NCBI GenBank assembly: GCA_033761815.1
Contig: JANRMF010000120.1
Coordinates: 1-6,888 of the forward strand
Direction of reading: 5' to 3'
Origin: JANRKH01 sp033761815
GTDB taxonomy: Bacteria > Pseudomonadota > Alphaproteobacteria > Rickettsiales > Rickettsiaceae
DNA: 6,888 bases
Within the stretch, counting starts at the first letter, position 1, and every line of letters begins with the position of its first letter. Of this stretch, positions 1-6,049 are shown one piece after another. The position numbers and the translations under genes were made by a program. The notes under the pieces were generated by a model that was given only the letters and a program-made list of their open reading frames with translations, was not told the origin of the DNA and ran no database searches.

Positions 1-1386
1 TTTCAGATTGATCGTATATTTAGCGCATTTGGGATTTTCTAATGTTTGTTTTACAACCCATACTAATAGGTGGTCCCCATGTATCTTTTTGCCATCAAGT
101 TCTTTTAGCCTCTGATCGGAAATTGTTATTCTCGTATAATCCTTTTGCTTCATGAAATATTCTATAGGATTAAAGTTAGCTATTTCCATTTTCATTTCTA
201 CAGCGTAGCTAATTGGGTTGCATAACTTTTGTCCGACTTTAAAAAACATCTTCTTGCTTTGAACTTGCTCATATCCTTCCGATTCTTTATCTTTGATTGA
301 GTCTAATTTTCCTTGTATATCTCTATTGTGGAGAATGGCTTTTTCAAGGGGGGTCATTGCATAATTAAGCATCTCTTTGTAATCGTTCAACTTTATATTT
401 TCGGATTTAATATTACATAAATTATCAACAGCCCTGACCCTACTTCTGACTTCTTTAATGATAATTAATTGTTTTTTATATTTTGTGATAAGAAAATCCT
501 CCAAAATTTCTTTTATTTTTTTACCTGGGTTTGTTTCAATTTCTTTTTGTATCTCATAATAATCAAGCTTTTTAAAGTCATATCCTGCTTTTTCCAATTG
601 ATGAGTTTTGATTTTAATCGACTCTTCTATCTCATCTTCGCTTAAATTGCATATTTCATCCAGAGCAATCAAAATATTTTTTGGACTAATATTTATTCTA
701 CTGTCGTAACTCGATTTATCTTTATAAACGGGTTGATTGAATGCATTCAATATGGCATATATCATTTGATCGGCATCATCTGCGAAGTCTGTAGCGGATT
801 TGCCGTGGTCAACTTTTGCAGCCCCTTCGCTGTTTTCGTTTATATTGGATATTCCCAAATTTCTGGAATGTAAATCTATTTCTGCACAAAAAACACTGGC
901 TATGATAGTTTTTTCAAAGTTTGGGACAATATATTTTTGATCTAGTTTAGGGGGTTTCCCTTTTTCAATAGTAACAAATTTAGGCAAATAGTTAGACCTT
1001 ATTTCTATTTCCACCTCACCATTCTTCTTCTGAGTTGAAGATAGTCCGTATATTGGAGTCCGTCCAGGCATTAAGATATTATAAAGACCAGAAGTAATAT
1101 ATTCTATAGGCCCTTCCCGAGAATCCTTGTTATAATAATAAAAATCATAACTTTCTACATCAATAGTATAGAGGTTTACGCCAGATGTGTCCGGTGATTG
1201 AGTGGATTTATATAATACACTCTTTTCACTCTGATTTAATTTAGTATCAAAATATTGAGCACTCTGAGCAACTCCCGCATTATTATTCGCACGTTGAAGA
1301 ATCTGCATTTCCTCTTTGCTTCTGATGATAGATTTTTTCCTTAATAGATCCTCCAAAGCCTCATTTTTGTGTTTTTGTTTTATCAT
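1..1386 (-). CDS. Partial hypothetical protein with kinase-like DxHxxN/DHG motifs, possible host-directed effector
   Basis: I translated the minus strand from ATG at 1386-1384 and found no stop in 462 codons down to base 1, so the gene is cut by the left edge and its C-terminus is unseen. The protein is hydrophilic and lysine-rich, with no signal peptide or membrane helix. Around residues 169-178 it reads EIDLHSRNLG, and at 189-197 AAKVDHGKS. The D-x-H-x-x-N box followed by a D-x-G box resembles the catalytic and activation loops of phosphatidylinositol 3/4-kinase folds and of kinase-like effectors of intracellular bacteria. A possible N-lobe includes GLYNILMPGRTP (100-111) and SNYLPKF (131-137). 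Residues after about 235 look helical and charged, with no domain I recognise. No Shine-Dalgarno sequence is evident before the start. It lies 86 bp downstream of recN on the same strand. The open frame is certain; the kinase reading is inference from short motifs. Confidence 0.85.
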   Translation of the reverse strand, partial: MIKQKHKNEALEDLLRKKSIIRSKEEMQILQRANNNAGVAQSAQYFDTKLNQSEKSVLYKSTQSPDTSGVNLYTIDVESYDFYYYNKDSREGPIEYITSGLYNILMPGRTPIYGLSSTQKKNGEVEIEIRSNYLPKFVTIEKGKPPKLDQKYIVPNFEKTIIASVFCAEIDLHSRNLGISNINENSEGAAKVDHGKSATDFADDADQMIYAILNAFNQPVYKDKSSYDSRINISPKNILIALDEICNLSEDEIEESIKIKTHQLEKAGYDFKKLDYYEIQKEIETNPGKKIKEILEDFLITKYKKQLIIIKEVRSRVRAVDNLCNIKSENIKLNDYKEMLNYAMTPLEKAILHNRDIQGKLDSIKDKESEGYEQVQSKKMFFKVGQKLCNPISYAVEMKMEIANFNPIEYFMKQKDYTRITISDQRLKELDGKKIHGDHLLVWVVKQTLENPKCAKYTINLK

Positions 1387-1407
1387 TACTGAACTAAACT
1401 TTAATTA

Positions 1408-1436
1408 TCTATAATTATTGTATCTTATTTGAGCAA
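1408..1436 (-). promoter_or_regulatory. Candidate sigma-70-type promoter for the partial kinase-like gene
   Basis: On the minus strand TTGCTC (1436-1431) and TATAGA (1413-1408) are separated by 17 bp and precede the ATG at 1386 by about 20 bp. Each box matches the consensus at four of six positions. In such AT-rich DNA this is only suggestive, but the 86-bp gap after recN leaves room for a separate promoter. Confidence 0.3.
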
Positions 1437-1454
1437 AAACACTTTATTGTGTTT
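1437..1454 (-). terminator. recN: Weak hairpin after recN, possible terminator
   Basis: Read on the minus strand, AAACAC and GTGTTT pair around the loop AATAAA, 18 bases beyond the recN stop codon. The 3' arm runs into two more T residues and then GC, so the U-tract is short. The stem is six pairs with only two G-C pairs. It may be a weak terminator separating recN from the next gene, or a chance feature. Confidence 0.3.
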
Positions 1455-1472
1455 AAATAATAACTTTCTTTC

Positions 1473-3146
1473 TTACTCTATTTGATATTTATGTAACATA
1501 TTATTTTCAAAATATGATTTAGCGGCGTTTACAGATTCCTGAGTAATTACTTGACCCGAGAGCATTCGAGCAATTTCTTGTAACCTCTCTTGTTCGTTTA
1601 GAATTTTAGCAGATGAAATTGTGATGTTATTTTCCGCCCTCTTTTCAACTAGAATATGGGTTGTAGCCTTGGATGCTACTTGTGGCTGATGAGTAATAAC
1701 AAGGACTCTACAAAGGCGAGATAATTCCCTTAGCCTTTCGCCTACACTATCTGCGATTTTACCTCCGATTCCTGTATCTATCTCATCAAATATAATCATG
1801 GGCAAAATGTTTGATCGCTTCAAAAAAACAATCTGAAGAGCAAGCATGAATCTTGCCATCTCGCCCCCTGATGCGATTTTATCAATAGGCGCAAGTAAAG
1901 TGCCGCTATTTGTAGATGCGGCGAAAATTACAGAGTCTATTCCGGCTTCAGAGACTATTTCTTGGTTGCTTTCTATTTTTACCTTAAAAACACAGGAATT
2001 CATGTGAAGATGAGCAAGTTCAGATTGTATATTTTGCTCTATAATGCTCGCGGCTTCTATTCTGAGAATTGATAATTTTCTAGCAAGACTTTGGAAATTT
2101 TGCTTCTGACTCTCAAGAGCCTTAGAAATTTTGTTTATTTGATCACTCGCGTCTTCAAATAGGTCCAGCTTATTCTTAGTTTCTTCTTCTAATATCTTTA
2201 AATCGGATGAAGAGCAGTGATATTTTCTGCACGCTCCTTTGATTTTGAAGAGCCTCTCTTCCACAAGCTCTAAATTATCCCCCGAAAATTCTGCGCTAGT
2301 TATTTCTTCAAGCTCATCTAGTGAATTTGAAAGATGATTAATCGCAAGGTCAAGCTCCGAGAGGGCTTTGTCAAATAATCCATCAGACCCTTGTCTTGTA
2401 AGTTGCTTTGAGACGCTGAGGAGATTTTCGATAATTTTGTTGTTATTAATTAGCGATACAGAATCTGCAATAATTTGAGATTTTTTTGCTATTTGCTGTA
2501 ATTTTTGCCTCTTTTCTGTTAACGTGGTCTCTTCATTATCTTGTACATTTAACGAGGAGATTTCTTCGTGCATAAACTTCAAAAAATCATATTCTTTTTG
2601 TGTTTGGGCTATATCCCTCTCCAGAGCGCTAAGTTTTTCCTCTAGATTTTTAACCTCTCGCGCCGAGCGCAGTACTTCATCTATCAATTCATAATCCTCT
2701 ACAAAATAATCTAAAAATTTCAGATGATACTGATATTTAAAGAGAGCGCTCAGTGAATGCTGAGCATATATCGTAATTAAATTTGGACTTAGCTGGTCTA
2801 ATAATTTTTGCGTAACAGGCTGATTATTGATTAGGCATCTTTTTTTGCCATCTTGCCAAAGACTCCTTGATATATAAATCTCCTCCCCTTCGATAAATAT
2901 ATCCAGATTCTCTAATATGGATTTTACCCTATCATTTGCCTTAAAAGTCATGACCACTTGCATATAAGGCTGATCTTGCATAATGAGATTGGTTTTACCA
3001 GATCCGTTGATACAAAACTCAATCGCATCAAGAATTAAAGACTTTCCAGACCCACTATCTCCTGTGATGCAATTTAGCTGAGTTTCCAGCTCTAGCTCAA
3101 CTTCTTTGATGATTACGAAATTTTTTATTAGAATTCTATTTAGCAC
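1473..3146 (-). CDS. recN: DNA repair ATPase RecN
   Basis: RecN is an SMC-like ATPase that acts on DNA double-strand breaks during recombinational repair in the cytoplasm. The 557-residue product matches the usual length (about 550). It has the N-terminal motif MLNRILIKNF, a Walker A loop GDSGSGKS (29-36; the family more often has GETGAGKS), and the IYAQHSL stretch (127-133) matching the family's GQHE region. A long charged coiled-coil middle follows (about 150-375). The C-terminal head has the signature SGGEMARFMLAL (426-437), Walker B IIFDEIDTGIGG (451-462) and the switch histidine in THQPQVAS (485-492). All ATPase residues are present, so the gene looks functional. The start is GTG at 3146, chosen because the family begins at this point; it lies 3 bp after the pgpA stop, implying translational coupling. 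No LexA-type operator was recognised upstream. Confidence 0.97.
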   Translation of the reverse strand: MLNRILIKNFVIIKEVELELETQLNCITGDSGSGKSLILDAIEFCINGSGKTNLIMQDQPYMQVVMTFKANDRVKSILENLDIFIEGEEIYISRSLWQDGKKRCLINNQPVTQKLLDQLSPNLITIYAQHSLSALFKYQYHLKFLDYFVEDYELIDEVLRSAREVKNLEEKLSALERDIAQTQKEYDFLKFMHEEISSLNVQDNEETTLTEKRQKLQQIAKKSQIIADSVSLINNNKIIENLLSVSKQLTRQGSDGLFDKALSELDLAINHLSNSLDELEEITSAEFSGDNLELVEERLFKIKGACRKYHCSSSDLKILEEETKNKLDLFEDASDQINKISKALESQKQNFQSLARKLSILRIEAASIIEQNIQSELAHLHMNSCVFKVKIESNQEIVSEAGIDSVIFAASTNSGTLLAPIDKIASGGEMARFMLALQIVFLKRSNILPMIIFDEIDTGIGGKIADSVGERLRELSRLCRVLVITHQPQVASKATTHILVEKRAENNITISSAKILNEQERLQEIARMLSGQVITQESVNAAKSYFENNMLHKYQIE

Positions 3147-3149
3147 TAT

Positions 3150-3734
3150 TTAAGACCCAATAATTATGAAAGTTATTGCATAGCAAATAATCGAGGCAAA
3201 TATTCCGGCAACTACATCATCTAGCATCACTCCAAGTCCCCCTTTCACTTTTTGATCTATCAAGTCTATTGGCCATGGTTTTAATATGTCAAATAACCTA
3301 AAAAAGAGAAACGGCAAAAGGAGAAGGAAGATAAAATCTATCATATCAGGAGAGAGATAATTTTTCAAATAGGACTGATGTACAAAAATAGGACTCATTG
3401 AACATAGAATGATTGTAAGCATTTGTCCGGCTATTTCATCTATGACTATTTCTTTTGGATCTTCGATTTTGCAGCGATCTATGTATATGTCCGAAAGATA
3501 TTTTCCTACAAAAAATATCAGGATAAATGAGATAATAAAAACTGCTAAGATGCCAAATAATTGTTCTTGCTCAGAGCTTGATGCTAATATTTTTATTCTA
3601 GCATCAAAATATGCTGATAAAAATAGTATTATGTAGCATAATGGAAACGCAACAAGAGAGCCAAATGTACCAGGAGCAAATGGAATCTTGCCTGCCCAAA
3701 AGCCTGTTACTATAAATGTCACAAAATTGGCCAT
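3150..3734 (-). CDS. pgpA: Phosphatidylglycerophosphatase A
   Basis: PgpA removes the terminal phosphate from phosphatidylglycerophosphate at the inner membrane, giving phosphatidylglycerol. The 194-residue product carries the family landmarks in order: GKIPFAPGTFGS (15-26), the acidic metal-site region DPKEIVIDEIAGQ (92-104), FRLFDILKPWPI (145-156) and GGLGVMLDDVVAG (165-177). Several hydrophobic segments (about 22-41, 59-78, 132-147 and 176-193) fit an integral membrane protein. Length is slightly above the E. coli enzyme (about 170), mainly from a polar insert near 45-58. The start ATG at 3734 is the natural one because the first conserved motif begins only 15 residues later; no clear Shine-Dalgarno sequence precedes it. 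recN follows after 3 bp. The gene is divergent from the flagellar cluster, with a 20-bp gap. Confidence 0.96.
   Translation of the reverse strand: MANFVTFIVTGFWAGKIPFAPGTFGSLVAFPLCYIILFLSAYFDARIKILASSSEQEQLFGILAVFIISFILIFFVGKYLSDIYIDRCKIEDPKEIVIDEIAGQMLTIILCSMSPIFVHQSYLKNYLSPDMIDFIFLLLLPFLFFRLFDILKPWPIDLIDQKVKGGLGVMLDDVVAGIFASIICYAITFIIIGS
3688..3716 (+). promoter_or_regulatory. Candidate promoter of the flagellar export cluster, inside pgpA
   Basis: TTGCCT (3688-3693), a 17-bp spacer and TATAAA (3711-3716) form a reasonable sigma-70-type promoter, matching consensus at four and five of six positions. Initiation near 3724 would give a leader of about 30 bases before the ATG at 3755. It lies wholly within the pgpA coding sequence on the other strand. 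I see no flagellar sigma-28 or sigma-54 motif here. Confidence 0.4.
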
Positions 3735-3754
3735 AGAAAATACTATTTAAGTTT

Positions 3755-4042
3755 ATGAATTATATCAAAGATACTAATCAGCTCAACCAAAATAAGCAAG
3801 CAATTGCTCTCGGATATAATAAATATCAGGATATAGCCCCGAAAATACTTGCAAATGGACGGGGTAGAATTGCTGAAAAAATTATAGAAATTGCAGAAGA
3901 GCTTGATATACCAATAAAAGAGAACAAGGAACTGGTGAAAATTCTTTCAGTTTTGGAGATTGACTCTATAATTCCTCTCGAAGCTTATTCAGCAGTAGCA
4001 GAGATAATTAGCGCTGTGTATAAATATAAAAAACATGAATAG
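3755..4042 (+). CDS. Stand-alone FlhB C-terminal-like protein (FlhX/YlqH type)
   Basis: The 95-residue protein resembles the cytoplasmic C-terminal domain of FlhB, the flagellar type III export switch, rather than whole FlhB. It has no transmembrane region and no NPTH self-cleavage motif. Its core follows the family pattern: AIALGYN (16-22), APKILANGRG (28-37), AEKIIEIAEELDIPI (40-54), a leucine/isoleucine-rich stretch (60-72) and IPLEAYSAVAEIISAVY (73-89), where FlhB relatives have IP-E-Y--VAE. Small stand-alone versions are known in other bacteria (for example YlqH of Bacillus and FlhX of Helicobacter) and are thought to substitute for or modulate the FlhB C-terminal half. It leads the plus-strand cluster, with fliO starting 20 bp after its stop, which supports a flagellar role. 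Start ATG 3755 lacks a good Shine-Dalgarno sequence. Family membership is fairly sure; its exact function is inference. Confidence 0.88.
   Translation: MNYIKDTNQLNQNKQAIALGYNKYQDIAPKILANGRGRIAEKIIEIAEELDIPIKENKELVKILSVLEIDSIIPLEAYSAVAEIISAVYKYKKHE
3759..3786 (-). promoter_or_regulatory. pgpA: Candidate promoter of pgpA-recN, inside the FlhB-like gene
   Basis: On the minus strand TTGAGC (3786-3781) and a perfect TATAAT (3764-3759) are separated by 16 bp. Initiation near 3752 would give a leader of about 18 bases before the pgpA ATG at 3734. The site overlaps codons 2-11 of the divergent FlhB-like gene. This is the best-matching promoter in the window. Confidence 0.5.
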
Positions 4043-4062
4043 AACTATAAAAAGATAGAAAT

Positions 4063-4335
4063 ATGGCCGAATTATTACTCAAATCCTTTGCCGCTTTGAT
4101 ACTTATATGTATTCTAATGTATCTTATGCTGCATTTGCTGAAATATATATCAAAATATACAGGGCATAAATTTTCTTACTCAAAACGAGAAGGGCAAGTG
4201 CAGATTAACGCAGTGACCTACCTTGATTCGAACTCAAGGGTAGTTAATTTCAAGTGCAAGAATAGGAATTATATAGTCCTTCTTGGCAAAAATAATGACT
4301 TACTAATAGATTTTTATGACTCAGAAAAACATTAA
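4063..4335 (+). CDS. fliO: Flagellar biosynthesis protein FliO
   Basis: FliO helps FliP assemble into the export gate of the flagellar type III secretion system. The 90-residue product has the typical layout: one N-terminal membrane helix (about 4-28, leucine/isoleucine-rich), a basic stretch after it (28-42), then a small cytoplasmic domain with alternating hydrophobic strands: QINAVTYLDSNSRVVNFK (47-64) and YIVLLG (70-75). The family is poorly conserved in sequence, so the call rests on this architecture and on position directly before fliP, where fliO normally lies. Its last 20 bases overlap the fliP start in a different frame, a sign of coupled translation. It is short but within the range of trimmed alphaproteobacterial FliO proteins. 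The start ATG at 4063 follows a weak AAAAGA purine stretch. Confidence 0.82.
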   Translation: MAELLLKSFAALILICILMYLMLHLLKYISKYTGHKFSYSKREGQVQINAVTYLDSNSRVVNFKCKNRNYIVLLGKNNDLLIDFYDSEKH

Positions 4336-5065
4336 ATACATCTCATTTATTCTGATCCTTCTATTTTCAGCATCTAGCTATGCTGCTACAAAAGGAGTTG
4401 CAGGAGATATTGCGGAAATGTTATCGGACTCGTCTAATACAAATAGGGTGCTTCAGTTACTCGTTCTGATTACGATTCTATCTGCCTCCCCAACTATTTT
4501 GATCATGGTTACTTCTTTTGTAAGAATTAGCATAGTTTTTTCATTTCTAAGATCAGCGCTTGGTCTGCAGCAAACCCCCCCAAACCAAGTACTAATCAGT
4601 CTTGCCATGTTCCTAACGCTGTTTATCATGTCTCCTGTGATGGAGGAATCATATACTTATGGCATAAAACCATGGGTTGATGAGCAACTAACAGAAGCAG
4701 AGGCATTTCCAAAAATTGTAACTCCTTTTAAAAAATTTATGATCTCAAACACAAGGCAAAAAGACCTGGATTTATTCATAGGTATTGCAAAGCTAGATCC
4801 AAAAATAAGCAACCCGGAAATACCCTTTAGCGTTGTAACTCCTGCTTTCATGATAAGCGAACTTAGAAGAGCCTTTGAGATCGGATTTTTAATATTTCTT
4901 CCATTCTTAATCATCGATATATTAGTTGCATCACTTTTGATGGCTATGGGTATGATGATGATGCCCCCAGTTATGATAGCATTGCCATTTAAGATTATAT
5001 TTTTCGTGGTAATTGATGGTTGGTACTTGATAGCAGGAAGTTTAGTAAAAAGTTTTCACTTATGA
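4316..5065 (+). CDS. fliP: Flagellar type III export gate protein FliP
   Basis: FliP forms, with FliQ and FliR, the pore of the flagellar protein export gate in the inner membrane. The 249-residue product matches the usual length (about 245). It begins with a cleavable signal peptide, hydrophobic from 8 to 19 and ending SYA-AT near residue 23, as is typical for FliP. Conserved blocks follow: SASPTILIMVTSFVRI (56-71), LRSALGLQQTPPNQVL (78-93), PAFMISELRRAFEIGF (176-191) and the methionine-rich VASLLMAMGMMMMPP (204-218). Membrane segments fall at about 46-66, 91-107, 188-210 and 220-242, with a hydrophilic loop between the second and third. The gene overlaps fliO by 20 bp and the next gene by 4 bp (ATGA). 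No partner fliQ or fliR is in the window. It looks intact and functional. Confidence 0.97.
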   Translation: MTQKNIKYISFILILLFSASSYAATKGVAGDIAEMLSDSSNTNRVLQLLVLITILSASPTILIMVTSFVRISIVFSFLRSALGLQQTPPNQVLISLAMFLTLFIMSPVMEESYTYGIKPWVDEQLTEAEAFPKIVTPFKKFMISNTRQKDLDLFIGIAKLDPKISNPEIPFSVVTPAFMISELRRAFEIGFLIFLPFLIIDILVASLLMAMGMMMMPPVMIALPFKIIFFVVIDGWYLIAGSLVKSFHL

Positions 5066-5784
5066 TTAGTCTAAAAAATATATACAAAAAATTTGAGCGC
5101 AAAGAGGTGCTCCATAACATAAATTTGGAATTTGAGCAGGCAAAAATTTCAGCCATCTTAGGGCCTTCCGGAAGTGGAAAAACTACCTTGATAAGATGCA
5201 TTAATGGACTTGAATCTTCTGACTCTGGTCAAATATTATTTAATCAGAAGAAGATTACCAAAAAAAACCAGAGTAGTTACAACAAAAAAATTGGCATGGT
5301 ATTTCAGAATTTTAATCTTTTTCACCATATGAATGTGCTGGAAAATTTAATTTACGCACCCGTTAGCCTAAAGATTTTGAGCAAAGAAAAGGCGATAGAA
5401 AAAGCCGATAAAATCCTAAGTGATCTTGGGATAGGGACAAAAAAAGATAATATGCCTTCTGATCTTTCTGGTGGCCAAAAGCAAAAAGTTGCGGTAGCAA
5501 GATCTATGATGACAAACCCAGAAGTAATCATTTTCGATGAGCCCACCTCTGCCCTTGACCCGGAATCCATAAAAGATCTTGTCTCAATAATTGAGGACTT
5601 ACGCAAAAATATCACCATAATTATCGTAACTCACCACTTAAGTTTTGCAAAGAAACTCGCGGATCAGATAATTTTCATGGATCAAGGCAAAATTTTATGC
5701 AGTCAAACTACCCAGGATTTTTTCAATAACCCAGCATCAGTCAGAGCAAAAATGTTCATGGAGTCCGTGGGCGAATATATGTAA
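5062..5784 (+). CDS. glnQ: ABC transporter ATP-binding protein, polar amino acid (GlnQ) type
   Basis: This is the nucleotide-binding subunit that powers an importer, most likely for polar amino acids. The 240-residue product has a full set of motifs: Walker A GPSGSGKTT (34-42), Q-loop VFQNFNLF (80-87), signature LSGGQ (135-139), Walker B VIIFDEPTSALDP (155-167, with D159 and E160) and switch H191 in VTHH. Length and the FQNFNLFHHMNVLENL region fit the GlnQ/HisP/ArtP class. The start is ATG 5062, which overlaps the fliP stop as ATGA and places the family's usual N-terminus at residue 1; an in-frame TTG at 5020 would add 14 residues lying within fliP and is less likely. No permease or binding protein lies nearby. 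The stop codon TAA (5782-5784) coincides with the edge of a palindromic repeat. Substrate is inference. Confidence 0.93.
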   Translation: MISLKNIYKKFERKEVLHNINLEFEQAKISAILGPSGSGKTTLIRCINGLESSDSGQILFNQKKITKKNQSSYNKKIGMVFQNFNLFHHMNVLENLIYAPVSLKILSKEKAIEKADKILSDLGIGTKKDNMPSDLSGGQKQKVAVARSMMTNPEVIIFDEPTSALDPESIKDLVSIIEDLRKNITIIIVTHHLSFAKKLADQIIFMDQGKILCSQTTQDFFNNPASVRAKMFMESVGEYM

Positions 5785-5903
5785 TACCGATCAACAGTTA
5801 TAAATGACCAATTATAATAATACTAGGCGCGAGGAGCGAAGCCTACTAAATGCTAGGTTAGAGACGAGCAACAATGTAGGATTATAGATGTTGATTGGTA
5901 TAA
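5782..5903. repeat. Palindromic MITE-like element with TAA flanks
   Basis: TACCGATCAACA (5785-5796) pairs with TGTTGATTGGTA (5889-5900) in inverted orientation at 11 of 12 positions. Pairing resumes inward with TATAA (5799-5803) against TTATA (5882-5886). The ends are flanked by TAA on both sides (5782-5784 and 5901-5903), which may be a 3-bp target duplication. Inside, TAGGC (5824-5828) can pair with GCCTA (5841-5845) around a GCGAGGAGCGAA core similar, from memory, to motifs in rickettsial palindromic repeats. It has no coding capacity. Its ends differ from those of the neighbouring IS, so it is not a deletion product of that element. Confidence 0.65.
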
Positions 5904-6025
5904 TTAAGGATGGCTAAATTAGCCGCATATTCCAGAGCTTGAGGTTTTCTCTTGTGGTGCTCGTGGGCGGCCGGCGCGCGTCACATAAATCTAGTTTTGC
6001 AAGAAATCTGTTATTGTAAATTTGT
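5904..6025. other. Non-coding spacer with a GC-rich island
   Basis: These 122 bp lie between the palindromic repeat and the IS. I see no convincing gene. It contains a small palindrome, GGCTAAATTAGCC (5912-5924), lacking a T-run, and 16 consecutive G/C bases at 5965-5980 that stand out sharply from the AT-rich surroundings. It may be a remnant of an older sequence interrupted by the IS. Confidence 0.5.
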
Positions 6026-6049
6026 TAGGGTATGTCGTCACGAGATTTT
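6026..6049. repeat. Left terminal inverted repeat of the IS
   Basis: Begins TAGGGTATGTCGTCACGAGA and is a perfect 24-bp reverse complement of 6865-6888. The transposase stop codon (TGA, 6040-6038) lies inside it, so this is the end distal to the transposase start. Confidence 0.95.

Noticed and set aside
3409..3636. Plus-strand open frame opposite pgpA
   Set aside because: The opposite strand encodes a full PgpA with conserved motifs; this frame has no recognisable features.
4657..4914. Minus-strand open frame opposite fliP
   Set aside because: It is antisense to well-conserved FliP blocks and has no independent support.
5020..5061. Upstream in-frame TTG start for the ABC ATPase
   Set aside because: It would add 14 residues encoded within fliP that do not match the family N-terminus; the ATG at 5062 forms a standard ATGA overlap.
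5352..5618. Minus-strand open frame opposite the ABC ATPase
   Set aside because: It mirrors the conserved signature and Walker B region, which commonly yields antisense open frames.
5782..5903. Palindromic element as a deletion derivative of the adjacent IS
   Set aside because: Its TACCGATCAACA ends do not match the TAGGGTATGTCG ends of the IS.
5912..5924. GGCTAAATTAGCC as a terminator of the plus-strand cluster
   Set aside because: The stem would be only about five pairs with a 3-base loop, and no T-run follows on either strand.
5910..5942. Ten-codon frame MAKLAAYSRA preceded by AAGG
   Set aside because: Too short to support, the AAGG is too close to the start codon, and half of it is a simple palindrome.
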